Counted from the first letter of the stretch, positions 44,184-53,198 are shown. The stretch is DNA of 64,000 nt from CAWKOH01 sp963851245 (GCA_963851245.1 CAWKOH010000003.1:496001-560000); one strand, 5' to 3'. Program-made: numbers and translations. The notes: generated from the letters alone by a model not told the origin.

Positions 44184-45199
44184 GGATACACCCCAACGAC
44201 GGGCAGGCCCAATGTTTCGGGCCATCCGAGCGCCACGTTGGCGCACTGGATGGCTTGACCGGCGGCGCCCTTGGTGAGATTGTCAAGGGCCGCAATGACC
44301 ACGACCCAACCGGTCCGGGCATCGAGTCGGGCCGTCAGGTGGACGCAGTTCGATCCCAGCGTGGCCTTGGTCGAAGGCGACCGCTCCGAGACCAGCACGA
44401 ACGGCTCGTCCCGGTAGAAGTCGGTCAGGACCCGGAGGGGCTCCACATCTGGTCCGGTGGGTCGGGCATAGCAGGTGGCCAGGATGCCCCGGTTCATCGG
44501 GGCCAGGTGCGGCGTGAAGATGACCTGGGCGCCGGTCGCCTGCTCGATCTCAGGCGTGTGGCGGTGGTTGAGCAGCCCGTAGGCGGTGAAGTCCTCGTCA
44601 ACGGCGTTGAAATGAGTATGAGGTTTGGCGGCCCGGCCCGCTCCGGATACACCGCTGGCGGCGTCCACGATGATCCCGGCCGGCTCGACGTGACCGCTGC
44701 GCACCAGAGGGGCCAAGGCCAAAGCCGCCGCCGTCACATAACAGCCTGCGGCCGCGACCAGCTTGGCTCCGGACAGGTCATCCCGAAACAATTCAGGAAT
44801 GCCGAAGGCTGCTTCGCTCAGAAGTCCCGGGTGCCGGTGCTCCTCTCCATACCAGATCGGGTAAAGGGACGGGTCTTTCAGCCGGAAGTCGGCGGCCAGG
44901 TCCACGATGGTCCCGACCCGCTTGCGCAGATCGGGAACCAGCTCCTGCGAGGCACCGTGCGGCAAGGCCAGGAACACCAGGTCCAGCCCCTCGGCGGCGT
45001 CGGGATCGACCCCGCTCAGATACAGCTCCGGGTATGCCGCGGCCAGATGCGGGTACAGATCGGCGACACGGCCGCCGGCCTGCGTATCGGCCGTGGCCAG
45101 GGCCACGTGGAGTCGAGGGTGGACGGCAGCCAGGCGCAGTAGTTCCGCGCCGGCGAAGCCGGACGCCCCGAAGACTCCGATGGCCAGGGAACCAGACAT
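44180..45199 (-). CDS. argC: N-acetyl-gamma-glutamyl-phosphate reductase
   Basis: This 339-residue protein starts at ATG 45199 with 'LAIGVFGASGFAGAELLRLA' (NADP-binding). It has 'LVFLALPHGASQELVP', the active-site Cys in 'LVAAAGCYVTAAAL', 'HLAPMNRGILATCYARP' and 'DNLTKGAAGQAIQCANVALG'. It is the first gene of the operon argC-B-D-F-R-G-H. A longer start at the upstream ATGs is possible, but these overlap the operator-like sequence. Confidence 0.95.
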   Translation of the reverse strand: MSGSLAIGVFGASGFAGAELLRLAAVHPRLHVALATADTQAGGRVADLYPHLAAAYPELYLSGVDPDAAEGLDLVFLALPHGASQELVPDLRKRVGTIVDLAADFRLKDPSLYPIWYGEEHRHPGLLSEAAFGIPELFRDDLSGAKLVAAAGCYVTAAALALAPLVRSGHVEPAGIIVDAASGVSGAGRAAKPHTHFNAVDEDFTAYGLLNHRHTPEIEQATGAQVIFTPHLAPMNRGILATCYARPTGPDVEPLRVLTDFYRDEPFVLVSERSPSTKATLGSNCVHLTARLDARTGWVVVIAALDNLTKGAAGQAIQCANVALGWPETLGLPVVGVYP

Positions 45200-45207
45200 A
45201 GCGAGAC

Positions 45208-45234
45208 AGTATACAGAACAGTGCATACTCATGC
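45208..45234 (-). promoter_or_regulatory. Probable argC promoter with ARG-box-like operator
   Basis: A -10-like TATACT (45213-45208) ends 8 bases before the argC ATG, close enough for a leaderless or near-leaderless transcript. Just upstream the symmetric GCAT-GAGT-ATGC (45234-45223) resembles half of an ArgR box and would overlap the promoter. ArgR is encoded in the same operon. Confidence 0.4.
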
Positions 45235-45332
45235 GGAACCGGCCCGGGGCCCGGAGGGCTTGTGGATAAGTCCTTTAAGTCACAGGGTTCACCATCTGGT
45301 TGCCCACAGCCGGAGAGGTGCACCATGTCAGC

Positions 45333-45521
45333 ATGTCCTTCGAGGTCACCCTTACCGACGACAGCGTCGAACGTGTTGATGGGGCCGACTCGTACTCCCT
45401 GGAGGGCCCCCTGACCACCTTCTTCGGCAATGATCGCCCCCGGCCCCTCGATAGCTGGAGCATAAAGGTGGCCAGCTATCGAACCGATCGCATCGCCAGG
45501 ATCCGGCGATTGGCGGGGTGA
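45333..45521 (+). CDS. Small conserved-looking protein of unknown function
   Basis: The 62-residue product 'MSFEVTLTDDSVERVDGADS..' starts at ATG 45333, preceded by GGAGAGG. It has the look of a small beta-rich cytosolic protein, ending 'ASYRTDRIARIRRLAG'. No motif is recognised. Codon choice is in keeping with the genome, and the gene fits neatly between argC (divergent) and pheT (convergent). Confidence 0.55.
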   Translation: MSFEVTLTDDSVERVDGADSYSLEGPLTTFFGNDRPRPLDSWSIKVASYRTDRIARIRRLAG

Positions 45522-45527
45522 CCTTGA

Positions 45528-47948
45528 TCAGGCCCGCAACTCGGCGCCGTGCTCTGCCCCCGCGGCGTCGATGGCGCGCTGCCGGGCCGCTCCCAGCTCC
45601 GACTCACCGAGTGTGCGGTCAGCGGCCCGGTAGCGCAGCCTGAACGCCAGGCTTCGGCGCCCAGGCCCGACCTGTTCGCCGCGGTAGACGTCGAACAGAG
45701 TTACCGATTCGATCAAGACGCCACCCGATCGCTTCAGCGTGGCTTGAACGTCAGTGGCCGGGACGGCATCGTCAACGAGGAAGGCCAGGTCGATGTCCGA
45801 TGCGGGATAACGGCTGACATCCCGAGCCTTACGTGGCCGGCGGGGTTCGCCGGCGAGAGCGTCGAGCGATATCTCCAGGTAGCCGACTCGCCCCGACAAG
45901 CCGTATGCGGTGACAACTTCCGGATCTACCTCACCGACCAACCCGAGCGAGCCGGCCCCGGCGCCCGCGATCCGGGCGCCCCGGGTGGGATGCAGGCCGG
46001 CGAGTTCACCGGCCTCGAGCCGGACTCCATCCAGTCTGAGCGCCTCGGATAGCCATACCCAGGTGCGGGCGGCCGCTTCAGCGGCAGCCGACGAGGAGCC
46101 GAAGCCGGCCTGTGTGGGCAGGGCGACAATGGCCGCCAGGTGCTCGGCTTCGTCGGGTGTGACCGCCTTCCCACTCGGCCGTGCGAAGACCCGGCCGATC
46201 TCGAACAGGCACACATCCCCCGCCTGGCGGTCGACATTGAACTTGACCGCCTTCAGCAGCCCCGGGAGCAGGGCGGTCCTGAGGATCGCCTCGGACCGGT
46301 CAAGGGGATTCTCGACCTCGACCGCGGCTGCGTCCAGACCGGCGCGTTCCAGATCGCCCGGAGCCAGGAAAGTAGTGGTCCATGCCTCGTAGAACCCGGC
46401 GCCGGCGAGGGCCTGACGGACACCCCGCCGTTCTCGCTGCCGGGGCGTCAGGCCCCCGGCGCTCTGGCGGGCGCCGGCCGGGAGAGTCCGTTCGATGCGC
46501 CGGTAGCCCCACATGCGGGCGACCTCTTCGATCACATCGATCTCGCGATCGCATTCCAGCCTCCAGCTGGGAACGGCTACCTCGTGCAGACCCGGTCCGG
46601 CGGCTGACACGCCGAAACCGATCGGGGTGAGCAGCCCGGAAAGGTCGACATCCTGGATCTCGGTTCCCAGGATGGAGTTGACGCGCCCTGTCCGCAGCTT
46701 GAGGACCGGTGCCACCGGCATGCTGTGCGGGTCCTGAGCGTCGACGATCGGTCCTCGGCGCAGGCCCTGGCCACCCTCTATGGTGCGAAGGAGAGCCGCG
46801 AAACGATCGACGGCCGCTGGCGCCACTTCCGGATCGACGCCGCGCTCGAAGCGCACCCGGGCCTCGGAATGCAGTCCCAACCGCTTTCCTGTCCGGGCGA
46901 TGGCTACGGGGGAGAACCAGGCGGCCTCCAGCAGCACCCGGCGCGTAGCCGGACCGATCTCCGCTCGGTCCCCACCCATGATCCCGCCCACCCCGACCGG
47001 TGTGCCCTCGGCGTCGCAGATGACGCAGTCGTTTTCCTCGAGAGCCCGCTCTACGCCATCAAGGGTGGTCAGGTTCTCGCCGGGCCGTCCCCGGCGGACC
47101 AGGATCCCGCCCCCGCCGAGCCGATCCAGATCGTAGGCATGGTTGGGCTGACCGACGTCGAGCATGACGTAGTTCGACACGTCGACCACGGCGTTGATCG
47201 GCCGCATGCCCGCGAGCGTCAGGCGCCACGCCATCCACGCCGGAGACGGCCCGCCGGGAACCCCTTCGAGGACGGTGCCGGTGAATCGAGGGCAGAGGTC
47301 TCCGGCCTCGACTGATATGACGGCCGAGCCGAGGGAGAGGTCGAGGGGCGGGGCCGGAGGCCCTTCGGGGACTCTCCACGTCTCACCGAGGGCGGCGGCC
47401 AGGTCGCGGGCCACCCCGGCCATGCAGAGCGCGTCCGGGCGATTCGGGCTGACGTCGAGGTCGAAGACCACGTCGGGACCGATGCCGAGAGCCTCGGTCA
47501 GGGCGGTCCCGGGTGCGGCGATACCGGCCGGAAGGACCATCAGGCCGTCCTCGCTCCCCGCCGCCTCTGGCAGCCTCAGCTCGGTGGCGGAACACAGCAT
47601 CCCGTTGGACATCTCGCCCCGCATGGCCCGAGCCAGGATCTCCTGGCCGCCGGGCAGGACGGTGCCCGCGGGCGCCAGGGGAACCAGGTCGCCTACCTCG
47701 AAGTTCCAGGCCCCGCACACGATCTGCAGCAAGTCCCCACCGGCATCGACGTCGACCAGGCGGATCTTGTCCGCATTCGGGTGGCTCCGGATGGCCGCGA
47801 TCCGGGCCACCATCAGTCCGTCCAGCCCTTCACCGACGCGCTCGACACCTTCGACAACCAGGCCCAGTTCGGACAGGGTGACGGCGAGGACGTCTACATC
47901 GGCGTAGAGAGGCGCGTAATCGCGTAGCCAGGAGAGGGGTGCGAGCAT
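45528..47948 (-). CDS. pheT: Phenylalanyl-tRNA synthetase, beta subunit
   Basis: This 806-residue protein has an N-terminal tRNA-binding (EMAP-like) domain ('VVEGVERVGEGLDGLMVARI', 'IVCGAWNFEVGDLVPLAPAG'), B3/B4 editing, B5 and catalytic-like domains ('DVSNYVMLDVGQPNHAYDLD', 'GIMGG'). The C-terminal FDX-ACB anticodon-binding domain has 'VSRYPASDIDLAFLVDD'. Full length for bacteria. It forms the alpha2-beta2 enzyme with PheS, whose gene ends 9 bases upstream. Confidence 0.97.
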   Translation of the reverse strand: MLAPLSWLRDYAPLYADVDVLAVTLSELGLVVEGVERVGEGLDGLMVARIAAIRSHPNADKIRLVDVDAGGDLLQIVCGAWNFEVGDLVPLAPAGTVLPGGQEILARAMRGEMSNGMLCSATELRLPEAAGSEDGLMVLPAGIAAPGTALTEALGIGPDVVFDLDVSPNRPDALCMAGVARDLAAALGETWRVPEGPPAPPLDLSLGSAVISVEAGDLCPRFTGTVLEGVPGGPSPAWMAWRLTLAGMRPINAVVDVSNYVMLDVGQPNHAYDLDRLGGGGILVRRGRPGENLTTLDGVERALEENDCVICDAEGTPVGVGGIMGGDRAEIGPATRRVLLEAAWFSPVAIARTGKRLGLHSEARVRFERGVDPEVAPAAVDRFAALLRTIEGGQGLRRGPIVDAQDPHSMPVAPVLKLRTGRVNSILGTEIQDVDLSGLLTPIGFGVSAAGPGLHEVAVPSWRLECDREIDVIEEVARMWGYRRIERTLPAGARQSAGGLTPRQRERRGVRQALAGAGFYEAWTTTFLAPGDLERAGLDAAAVEVENPLDRSEAILRTALLPGLLKAVKFNVDRQAGDVCLFEIGRVFARPSGKAVTPDEAEHLAAIVALPTQAGFGSSSAAAEAAARTWVWLSEALRLDGVRLEAGELAGLHPTRGARIAGAGAGSLGLVGEVDPEVVTAYGLSGRVGYLEISLDALAGEPRRPRKARDVSRYPASDIDLAFLVDDAVPATDVQATLKRSGGVLIESVTLFDVYRGEQVGPGRRSLAFRLRYRAADRTLGESELGAARQRAIDAAGAEHGAELRA

Positions 47949-47957
47949 CGGCAGGTC

Positions 47958-49070
47958 CTAGAACTGGGTCAGAAAGCGAACGTCATTGTCGAGGAGAACC
48001 CGCATGTCCGACAGCTCGGCCCTGACCTGGGCCAGGCGATCGATGCCGAAGCCAAACGCGAACCCGCTGTAGACCTCGGAGTCGATGCCAACCGCGGCGA
48101 AGACGTTGGGGTCGACCATTCCGCAGCCGCCCAGCTCGATCCATCCCGAGCCGCTGCAGGTCCGGCACCCGGACCCGCCACATATGGGGCAGGTCACCTC
48201 GAACTCCGCGGAAGGCTCGGTGAAAGGAAAGTAGGACGGGCGCAGCCTCGAGTGGATCCCCGGCCCGAAAAAGGCGGTGGTGAAGGACTCGATGACACCT
48301 GCCATGTCACCGAAGCTGATCCCTTTGTCAACCACCAGTCCCTCGATCTGGTGAAAGACGGGCAGGTGGCGGGCGTCGGGGGTGTCGCGCCGGTAACACC
48401 GGCCCGGCATCACCGCATAGATCGGGAGTTGATGTGACTCCATCAACCTGATCTGGACCGGCGAAGTGTGCGTTCTCAGGAGCACCGTCTCGGGAGCGCC
48501 GAGGCGCAAGTAGAGCGTGTCCCACATGCCCCGGGCCGGGTGGGCGGGTGGCATGTTGAGGGCTTCGAAGTTGTACCAGTCCGTCTCCGCTTCGGGCCCC
48601 TCGGCCACGGTGAAACCCATGGACACGAAGGTGTCCTCGAGCTCGTCCCTCGTCTGGGTGACCAGGTTGATGTGCCCGATGCCGCGTCCCACCTTGGCCA
48701 GCGGCGCGGCTGCCGGGCCGGCCAAAACTTCGGTCAGATCGAGCCACTCGCTGTCCAGGCGGGCCCGCCGGTCTCTTTGCTCCCAGGCCAGTTCAAGGGA
48801 TCGGGCCCGATCCTCGAGGCGGTCCTTGGCGGCGTTGATCAGCCCTCCAGCTTGGCGCCGATCGTCGGGGCTCAAGCGGCCGAGCCGGTTGTGGAGGCGA
48901 GCCAGCTCGGATCGCTTGCCCAGAACCTCGCGTCTCACGTCCCGGAAGGTGGCCAGGTCGGTTGCGGCGTCGAGGCGTGCGGCTCCTTCTGCTTCCACCG
49001 CGGCGAGCGAATCGGAGATCGTCTCGATGTCCTCTGTAGCGGTGGTTCGGGGCGTATCGGATGCGGTCAC
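47958..49070 (-). CDS. pheS: Phenylalanyl-tRNA synthetase, alpha subunit
   Basis: This 370-residue class II synthetase has an N-terminal coiled coil, motif 2 around 'RCYRRDTPDARHLPVFHQIE', 'YFPFTEPSAEFEV' and motif 3 'GFAFGFGIDRLAQVRAELSD', ending 'NDVRFLTQF'. An insertion 'CPICGGSGCRTCSGSGW' with CXXC pairs probably binds zinc, a variation found in part of the family. The start at 49070 overlaps the upstream histidine kinase stop by 4 bases. Confidence 0.96.
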   Translation of the reverse strand: MTASDTPRTTATEDIETISDSLAAVEAEGAARLDAATDLATFRDVRREVLGKRSELARLHNRLGRLSPDDRRQAGGLINAAKDRLEDRARSLELAWEQRDRRARLDSEWLDLTEVLAGPAAAPLAKVGRGIGHINLVTQTRDELEDTFVSMGFTVAEGPEAETDWYNFEALNMPPAHPARGMWDTLYLRLGAPETVLLRTHTSPVQIRLMESHQLPIYAVMPGRCYRRDTPDARHLPVFHQIEGLVVDKGISFGDMAGVIESFTTAFFGPGIHSRLRPSYFPFTEPSAEFEVTCPICGGSGCRTCSGSGWIELGGCGMVDPNVFAAVGIDSEVYSGFAFGFGIDRLAQVRAELSDMRVLLDNDVRFLTQF

Positions 49071-50128
49071 GGTCCCTGCAGTTTGTCCAAGTCGATCTGA
49101 GGAAGGGTAAACCGAAACGTCGAACCGCTTCCGACTATTGATTCAACACTGAGCTCGCCGCCGTGAGATTCGACCAGGCCGCGGCTGATCCAAAGGCCCA
49201 AACCCGAGCCGGTGGGGTGCCCGGTGGCCCGCCTGAAGAACTTGCTGCCCATCTTGGGCAGGTCCGTGGGCGGGATACCCTCGCCATGGTCTGACACCTC
49301 TACCGAGACGGCGTGACCCTCTACCGTGGCTGCTATCCGAAGGCCGTCCGGGGAGGCGTACTTGCACGCGTTCTCGACCAGGTTGGTCAGGACTTGTTCG
49401 ATCTTGTCGGGATCGACGAAGACCTTCGGGAAGTCGTCAGGGAAGCTGTTTTCACAGTTGAGGGCCGGGAACTCCAAGCGCATCTTCTCCACGACCGTAG
49501 TTGCCAGGCGGGGCAGATCGACCAGCCGTCGGCGCAGCACGAGCCGCCCTGCCTCCAGCCGGCTGATATCGAGAAGTTCGCTTATGAGACGGGCTATGCG
49601 GTCGGCGTCGTGGTTGATCTGCTCCAGCATCATCTGCTTCTGGGCATCCGGTAGCCGGTCCCACCGGGTGAGCAGCAAGCCGGTGTAGCCCTTCACCGAG
49701 GTGAGTGGTGACCGAAGCTCGTGGCTGACCATCGAGGCGACCTCGACGCCCCTTACGTCCGTGACCCGGCCCCTGGCGATCCTCCGCAGGCTTATGACGG
49801 CCCCCGCCAGCTCCCCGCGGCCGTGGCGCAGGTAGTTCCCGGCGACGGAGGTGTTGACGTCTACGCCGCTCTTCGTCCGGATCGTCACCGTCTGTTCTGG
49901 GAGCCGCCGCGCCGAGCGGAGATGCGCGGAGGGGTGCCACCCGTCGACGAGGAGCGGATGTCCCTGGGAGTCGCGGGCCCGGAGGAGCGGACCGCAGCAC
50001 GCACCGATCAGCTCCCGTCGTGGGTACCCGGTGATCTGCTCCGCCGCCGTATTGGCGAAGGTGATGCGCCGCGCCTGGTCCAGAACGAGGGCGGCGTCGA
50101 CCAGCGCTTCGAGCCAGTCGGCCGTCAT
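49067..50128 (-). CDS. Soluble PAS-domain sensor histidine kinase
   Basis: The 353-residue protein from ATG 50128 has a PAS fold ('DAALVLDQARRITFANTAAE', 'ITGYPRRELIG') and a HisKA domain with the phospho-acceptor His in 'VASMVSHELRSPLTSVKGYT'. An HATPase domain follows (N box 'NLVENACKYAS', G1 'DHGEGIPPTDL', G2 'GSGLGLWISRGLVESHGG'). No membrane segment is seen, so it senses something in the cytoplasm. No response regulator is adjacent. Its start overlaps the trmH-like stop and its stop overlaps pheS, so it is translationally tied to translation genes. Confidence 0.92.
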   Translation of the reverse strand: MTADWLEALVDAALVLDQARRITFANTAAEQITGYPRRELIGACCGPLLRARDSQGHPLLVDGWHPSAHLRSARRLPEQTVTIRTKSGVDVNTSVAGNYLRHGRGELAGAVISLRRIARGRVTDVRGVEVASMVSHELRSPLTSVKGYTGLLLTRWDRLPDAQKQMMLEQINHDADRIARLISELLDISRLEAGRLVLRRRLVDLPRLATTVVEKMRLEFPALNCENSFPDDFPKVFVDPDKIEQVLTNLVENACKYASPDGLRIAATVEGHAVSVEVSDHGEGIPPTDLPKMGSKFFRRATGHPTGSGLGLWISRGLVESHGGELSVESIVGSGSTFRFTLPQIDLDKLQGP

Positions 50129-50949
50129 GGCGCGCCTATCGGGCCCGGTCGGCCACTGGAGCCGCTCGCCCGGGTTCGGCGCTGCCGGGCCGCTTCGAAG
50201 CACAGGATCGACGCTGTCATGGCTACGTTCAATGATTCTGCCCCGCGCGACATCGGGATGCTCACGAAGCCGTCCAGCCGCGGGGTCAGCGCCGGCATCA
50301 AGCCGCGGCTCTCGTTGCCCAGCACCAGAGCCGTGCGGCCGGTCAGATCCATATCGGCGTAGTCACATCCTCCGTGTGGGACGGTGCCCAGGCGTCGGAT
50401 CGAGAAGCGTCCCAACTCGTCGAGAACATCCTCGGATGTGACTTCGGCTGCCACCAGGGGCACTTTGAAGAGGGCCCCGGCGGACGCCCGGACCACCTTC
50501 GGGTTGTAGACATCCACCGACCTCGCCGAGAAGATGACCACTCCCGCCCCGGAGGCCGCGGCCGAGCGAAGAACCGTGCCGGCGTTACCAGGATCCTGTA
50601 CCTCGACACAGAAGAGGGCGAGCAGACCACCGCCGATCCGCGTCGGGTCGAGTGACGCCAAGGGCCGATCGACCATGCTGACCACAGCCGCGACCGGCTG
50701 TGGCGTCACCGTGTCGCACACCCGCGAGAGCACCCCCGCCTGCAGCTCGTACACGTTCGCTCCCGAATCGGCACCGCGACCGGCCAGGCCGCGGTGGGAT
50801 TCCGTGCTCTCGGCCGCGTCGAGGTAAACGGCTTGCACCTCGGCACCCGCATCCAGTGCGGCCGCCAGCAGCCTGGGCCCTTCCACCACAAACGAGCGCT
50901 CTTCCCATCGAGAGCTTCGCCTTTCGGCCAACCGGCGCAGGCGCTGCAC
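50125..50949 (-). CDS. SpoU/TrmH-family RNA 2'-O-methyltransferase
   Basis: This 274-residue protein has an N-terminal substrate-binding domain ('SRWEERSFVVEGPRLLAAAL') and the knotted SPOUT domain: motif 1 'DPGNAGTVLRSAAASGAG', motif 2 'TALVLGNESRGL', motif 3 'IPMSRGAESLNVAMTASIL'. It methylates 2'-OH of an rRNA or tRNA nucleotide; the site cannot be deduced. The GTG start at 50949 leaves 55 bases to rplT. This rplT-trmH-pheS order is common in bacteria. Confidence 0.93.
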   Translation of the reverse strand: MQRLRRLAERRSSRWEERSFVVEGPRLLAAALDAGAEVQAVYLDAAESTESHRGLAGRGADSGANVYELQAGVLSRVCDTVTPQPVAAVVSMVDRPLASLDPTRIGGGLLALFCVEVQDPGNAGTVLRSAAASGAGVVIFSARSVDVYNPKVVRASAGALFKVPLVAAEVTSEDVLDELGRFSIRRLGTVPHGGCDYADMDLTGRTALVLGNESRGLMPALTPRLDGFVSIPMSRGAESLNVAMTASILCFEAARQRRTRASGSSGRPGPIGAP

Positions 50950-51004
50950 CGCTTCGTTGCGGCGGGCCAGGGGGGTCAGCGGAGACGCCGCCCAGCTCGT
51001 GGAG

Positions 51005-51391
51005 TCAGGCGCTCGCCCGGGCGGGGAGGTCGGTGGACGCCAAAGCCTGGCGGGCCACGTCGACCAGGGCCGCGAAGGCCTTGTCGTCTGTCACGGCCAG
51101 ATCGGCAAGGACCTTCCGGTCTACGTCCACCCCGGCGATCCGCAGGCCGGCGATAAGGCGGCTGTAGCTCAACCCGTGGATTCTGGCGGCGGCGTTGATG
51201 CGCTGGATCCACAACTGCCGGAAGTCACCCTTGCGCGCCCGCCGGTCGCGGTAGGCGTATTGCAAGGAGTGCATGACCTGCTCATGGGCAGCCCGGTAGC
51301 TCCGGCTCTTGTTGCCGAAGTAGCCCTGCGCCTGTTCGAGAACGGCGCGGCGGTGCTTCTTGCTGTGGACGGCGCGCTTTACCCGGGCCAT
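51005..51391 (-). CDS. rplT: 50S ribosomal protein L20
   Basis: This 128-residue protein starts '[20 protein letters not shown]', with '[20 protein letters not shown]' and '[20 protein letters not shown]', all typical of L20. The C-terminal '[16 protein letters not shown]' is as expected. L20 organises 23S domain I early in 50S assembly. It is the third gene of infC-rpmI-rplT. Confidence 0.97.
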   Translation of the reverse strand: MARVKRAVHSKKHRRAVLEQAQGYFGNKSRSYRAAHEQVMHSLQYAYRDRRARKGDFRQLWIQRINAAARIHGLSYSRLIAGLRIAGVDVDRKVLADLAVTDDKAFAALVDVARQALASTDLPARASA

Positions 51392-51481
51392 CGTGAGCTC
51401 CTTTCAACCTGATAATGACAGAGGGATCGTGTGGTGACCGCGGGCGCGGGCGCCGGCTGCGGCCAGATACGGCCAGTGCGG

Positions 51482-51676
51482 TCAGATGCCGAGGAGCCGC
51501 TTGACTGCTTTGGTGTCGCCCGGAGCCACCTCGACCTCCCGGCCCAGGCGTCGGCTTCGAGTGCTCGACTTCTTCTCCAGAAGGTGTGACCGGAAAGCCT
51601 GGCGGCGTCGTAGCTTGCCGCTCCCGGTGATCTTGATGCGCTTGGCTGCGCCTCGGTCGGTCTTCATCTTGGGCAT
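51482..51676 (-). CDS. rpmI: 50S ribosomal protein L35
   Basis: The 64-residue product from ATG 51676 reads 'MPKMKTDRGAAKRIKITGSG', with 'KLRRRQAFRSHLLEKKSSTR' in the middle and 'VKRLLGI' at the end, the standard L35 pattern. An in-frame extension upstream to 51859 overlaps infC and is not conserved. It lies 64 bases after infC. Confidence 0.97.
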   Translation of the reverse strand: MPKMKTDRGAAKRIKITGSGKLRRRQAFRSHLLEKKSSTRSRRLGREVEVAPGDTKAVKRLLGI

Positions 51677-51740
51677 CTTCTGGACTCCTGGTCGTGACTC
51701 TTCTGTGGTTACCCCGGTTTTCCCGTGGGTCCGGCGGGGC

Positions 51741-52514
51741 TCAGGCTCCCGCAGGTTTGCTGTCGCTTGCGCCTTGACCGGTGTCACCCGGCCGGGCAGC
51801 AGCCGCGGCCGCGGCGGGCTCGAGAGGCTCGAGCGGCTCGAGCGGCTCGGGCGGTTCACCGGCCGCCGCCGGAGCCCCTTGGGGCTCCTCGGCTTCCGGG
51901 CCGACGTCGGCAGGCGGTGAACCGTCCGCTGGGCGGCCGTGGGATCGGGCGGGCTGTGCTCCGTTTGGTGACGGTTTGCGGACCTGACCGCGGCGATCGG
52001 GTGCGAGCACCATGATCATGTTGCGCCCGTCGAGCTTGGGCGCCGCCTCGACCTTGGCGATCCCTGCCACCGCTTCGGCGACCTGGTCGAGGATCTTCTT
52101 GCCGAGCTCAGGATGACTCATCTCCCTGCCTCGGAACATGATCGTGATCTTGACCTTGTGACCCTCTCCGAGGAACCGGGCCACCTGCCTGGTCTTGGTG
52201 TCGAAGTCGCCGATCCCGATCTTCGGGCGGTACTTCATCTCCTTTATTCCAGTGCTGGTGGCCTTGCGCCGGGATTCTTTGGCTCGCTGGGCCGCCTCGT
52301 ACTTGAAGCGGTTGAAGTCCATGATCCGGCACACCGGAGGGTTGGCTTCCGCCGCCACCTCCACAAGGTCCAGGTCCAATTGGCGAGCAATACTCAGCGC
52401 TTCGGGCAAAGGCTTGATGCCGAGTTGCTTGCCATCGGGATCGATGAGCAGCACCTCTCGGGCCCTGATCCGGTCGTTGGTTCGGTGCTCGTTTTGGTCA
52501 GGCGCTGGGGCTAT
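51741..52514 (-). CDS. infC: Translation initiation factor IF-3, probable AUA start
   Basis: The IF-3 N-domain ('NEHRTNDRIRAREVLLIDPD', 'GKQLGIKPLPEALSIARQLD', 'VEVAAEANPPVCRIMDFNRF') and C-domain ('EMKYRPKIGIGDFDTKTRQV', 'FLGEGHKVKITIMFRGREM') are complete. A long Pro/Ala/Glu-rich tail follows, including 'EPLEPLEPLEP'. The frame extends upstream of the first GTG to a TGA with no ATG, GTG or TTG. An ATA codon at 52514 lies 9 bases after AGGAG. Rare AUU-like starts are used by infC in many bacteria for autoregulation. Alternatively, ATG 52521 would be in frame if one C of the C4 run is an error. Confidence 0.9.
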   Translation of the reverse strand: MAPAPDQNEHRTNDRIRAREVLLIDPDGKQLGIKPLPEALSIARQLDLDLVEVAAEANPPVCRIMDFNRFKYEAAQRAKESRRKATSTGIKEMKYRPKIGIGDFDTKTRQVARFLGEGHKVKITIMFRGREMSHPELGKKILDQVAEAVAGIAKVEAAPKLDGRNMIMVLAPDRRGQVRKPSPNGAQPARSHGRPADGSPPADVGPEAEEPQGAPAAAGEPPEPLEPLEPLEPAAAAAAARPGDTGQGASDSKPAGA

Positions 52515-52550
52515 GCGGCATCACTCCTAATGTGTGGGCCCTATCGACGC

Positions 52551-52583
52551 GAAAAGGGCGGGCGTTAGGAAGCAACGCCCGCC
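52551..52583 (-). terminator. Attenuator-like terminator in the infC leader
   Basis: A perfect 10-bp GGCGGGCGTT/AACGCCCGCC stem (52557-52566 with 52574-52583) is followed on the minus strand by CTTTTC, about 35 bases before the AGGAG of infC. Leader terminators controlling infC-rpmI-rplT are known in Bacillus. Confidence 0.65.
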
Positions 52584-52676
52584 TGCAGCGGTCGAACGAC
52601 CTGGACGCATTTTCGATGGCCAGGTGGGGGACACAACCCCGCTTCCCGTATTCGGTTTTCAACATAGGGTAGCGCA

Positions 52677-53198
52677 ATGAGCACGCTTTGGACGCCCAGT
52701 GGCGAAAGACCCATACCCAGAAAGCCCGATCCGGCCGCTGGCGGCACGCCCGGTGGTGCTCCCCCGGGCGCCGGCGGGCCGGGCGCCGGCGGGCCAGGTG
52801 GTGGCGGGCCAGGTGGTGGCGGGCCAGGTGGTGGCGGCTGGGGACCGGGTGGCGAGCCCAGTGAGGAGCAGGTCCAGGCCGAGCTAGCGGCGCTGCAGGC
52901 CCAACTGGCGCGGACACCGGCCGCAGTGGTGGTCGCCAACCACGCCTTCGGCCTGTTCGAACTAGCCGCCCTCCACCTATCCCTCGATCCGCCGCAGCTG
53001 GACCAGGCCCGACTGGCCATCGACGCCCTGGCCGCCCTGGTGGAGGGGCTGGGCGACCGGCTCGACCCGCACGCCACGGAGCTCTCAACCGGGCTGGGCC
53101 AGCTGCGGATGGCCTACGTCCAGATCAGCGGAGCAGCTGCGAGTGCGGCCGGCGGGCCGGGCGCCAGCGGGCCGGGCGCCGGAGAACGCTTGGGATAA
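52677..53198 (+). CDS. DUF1844 family protein with Gly/Pro-rich N-terminus
   Basis: This 173-residue protein has a low-complexity region (residues ~20-60, rich in GGPG units) and then a helical DUF1844 domain: 'VVVANHAFGLFELAALHLSL', 'ARLAIDALAALVEGLGDRL' and 'LRMAYVQI'. It sits divergent from infC, which is a common actinobacterial neighbour. Function unknown. The GGPG repeats are encoded by near-identical 15-base units. Confidence 0.8.
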   Translation: MSTLWTPSGERPIPRKPDPAAGGTPGGAPPGAGGPGAGGPGGGGPGGGGPGGGGWGPGGEPSEEQVQAELAALQAQLARTPAAVVVANHAFGLFELAALHLSLDPPQLDQARLAIDALAALVEGLGDRLDPHATELSTGLGQLRMAYVQISGAAASAAGGPGASGPGAGERLG

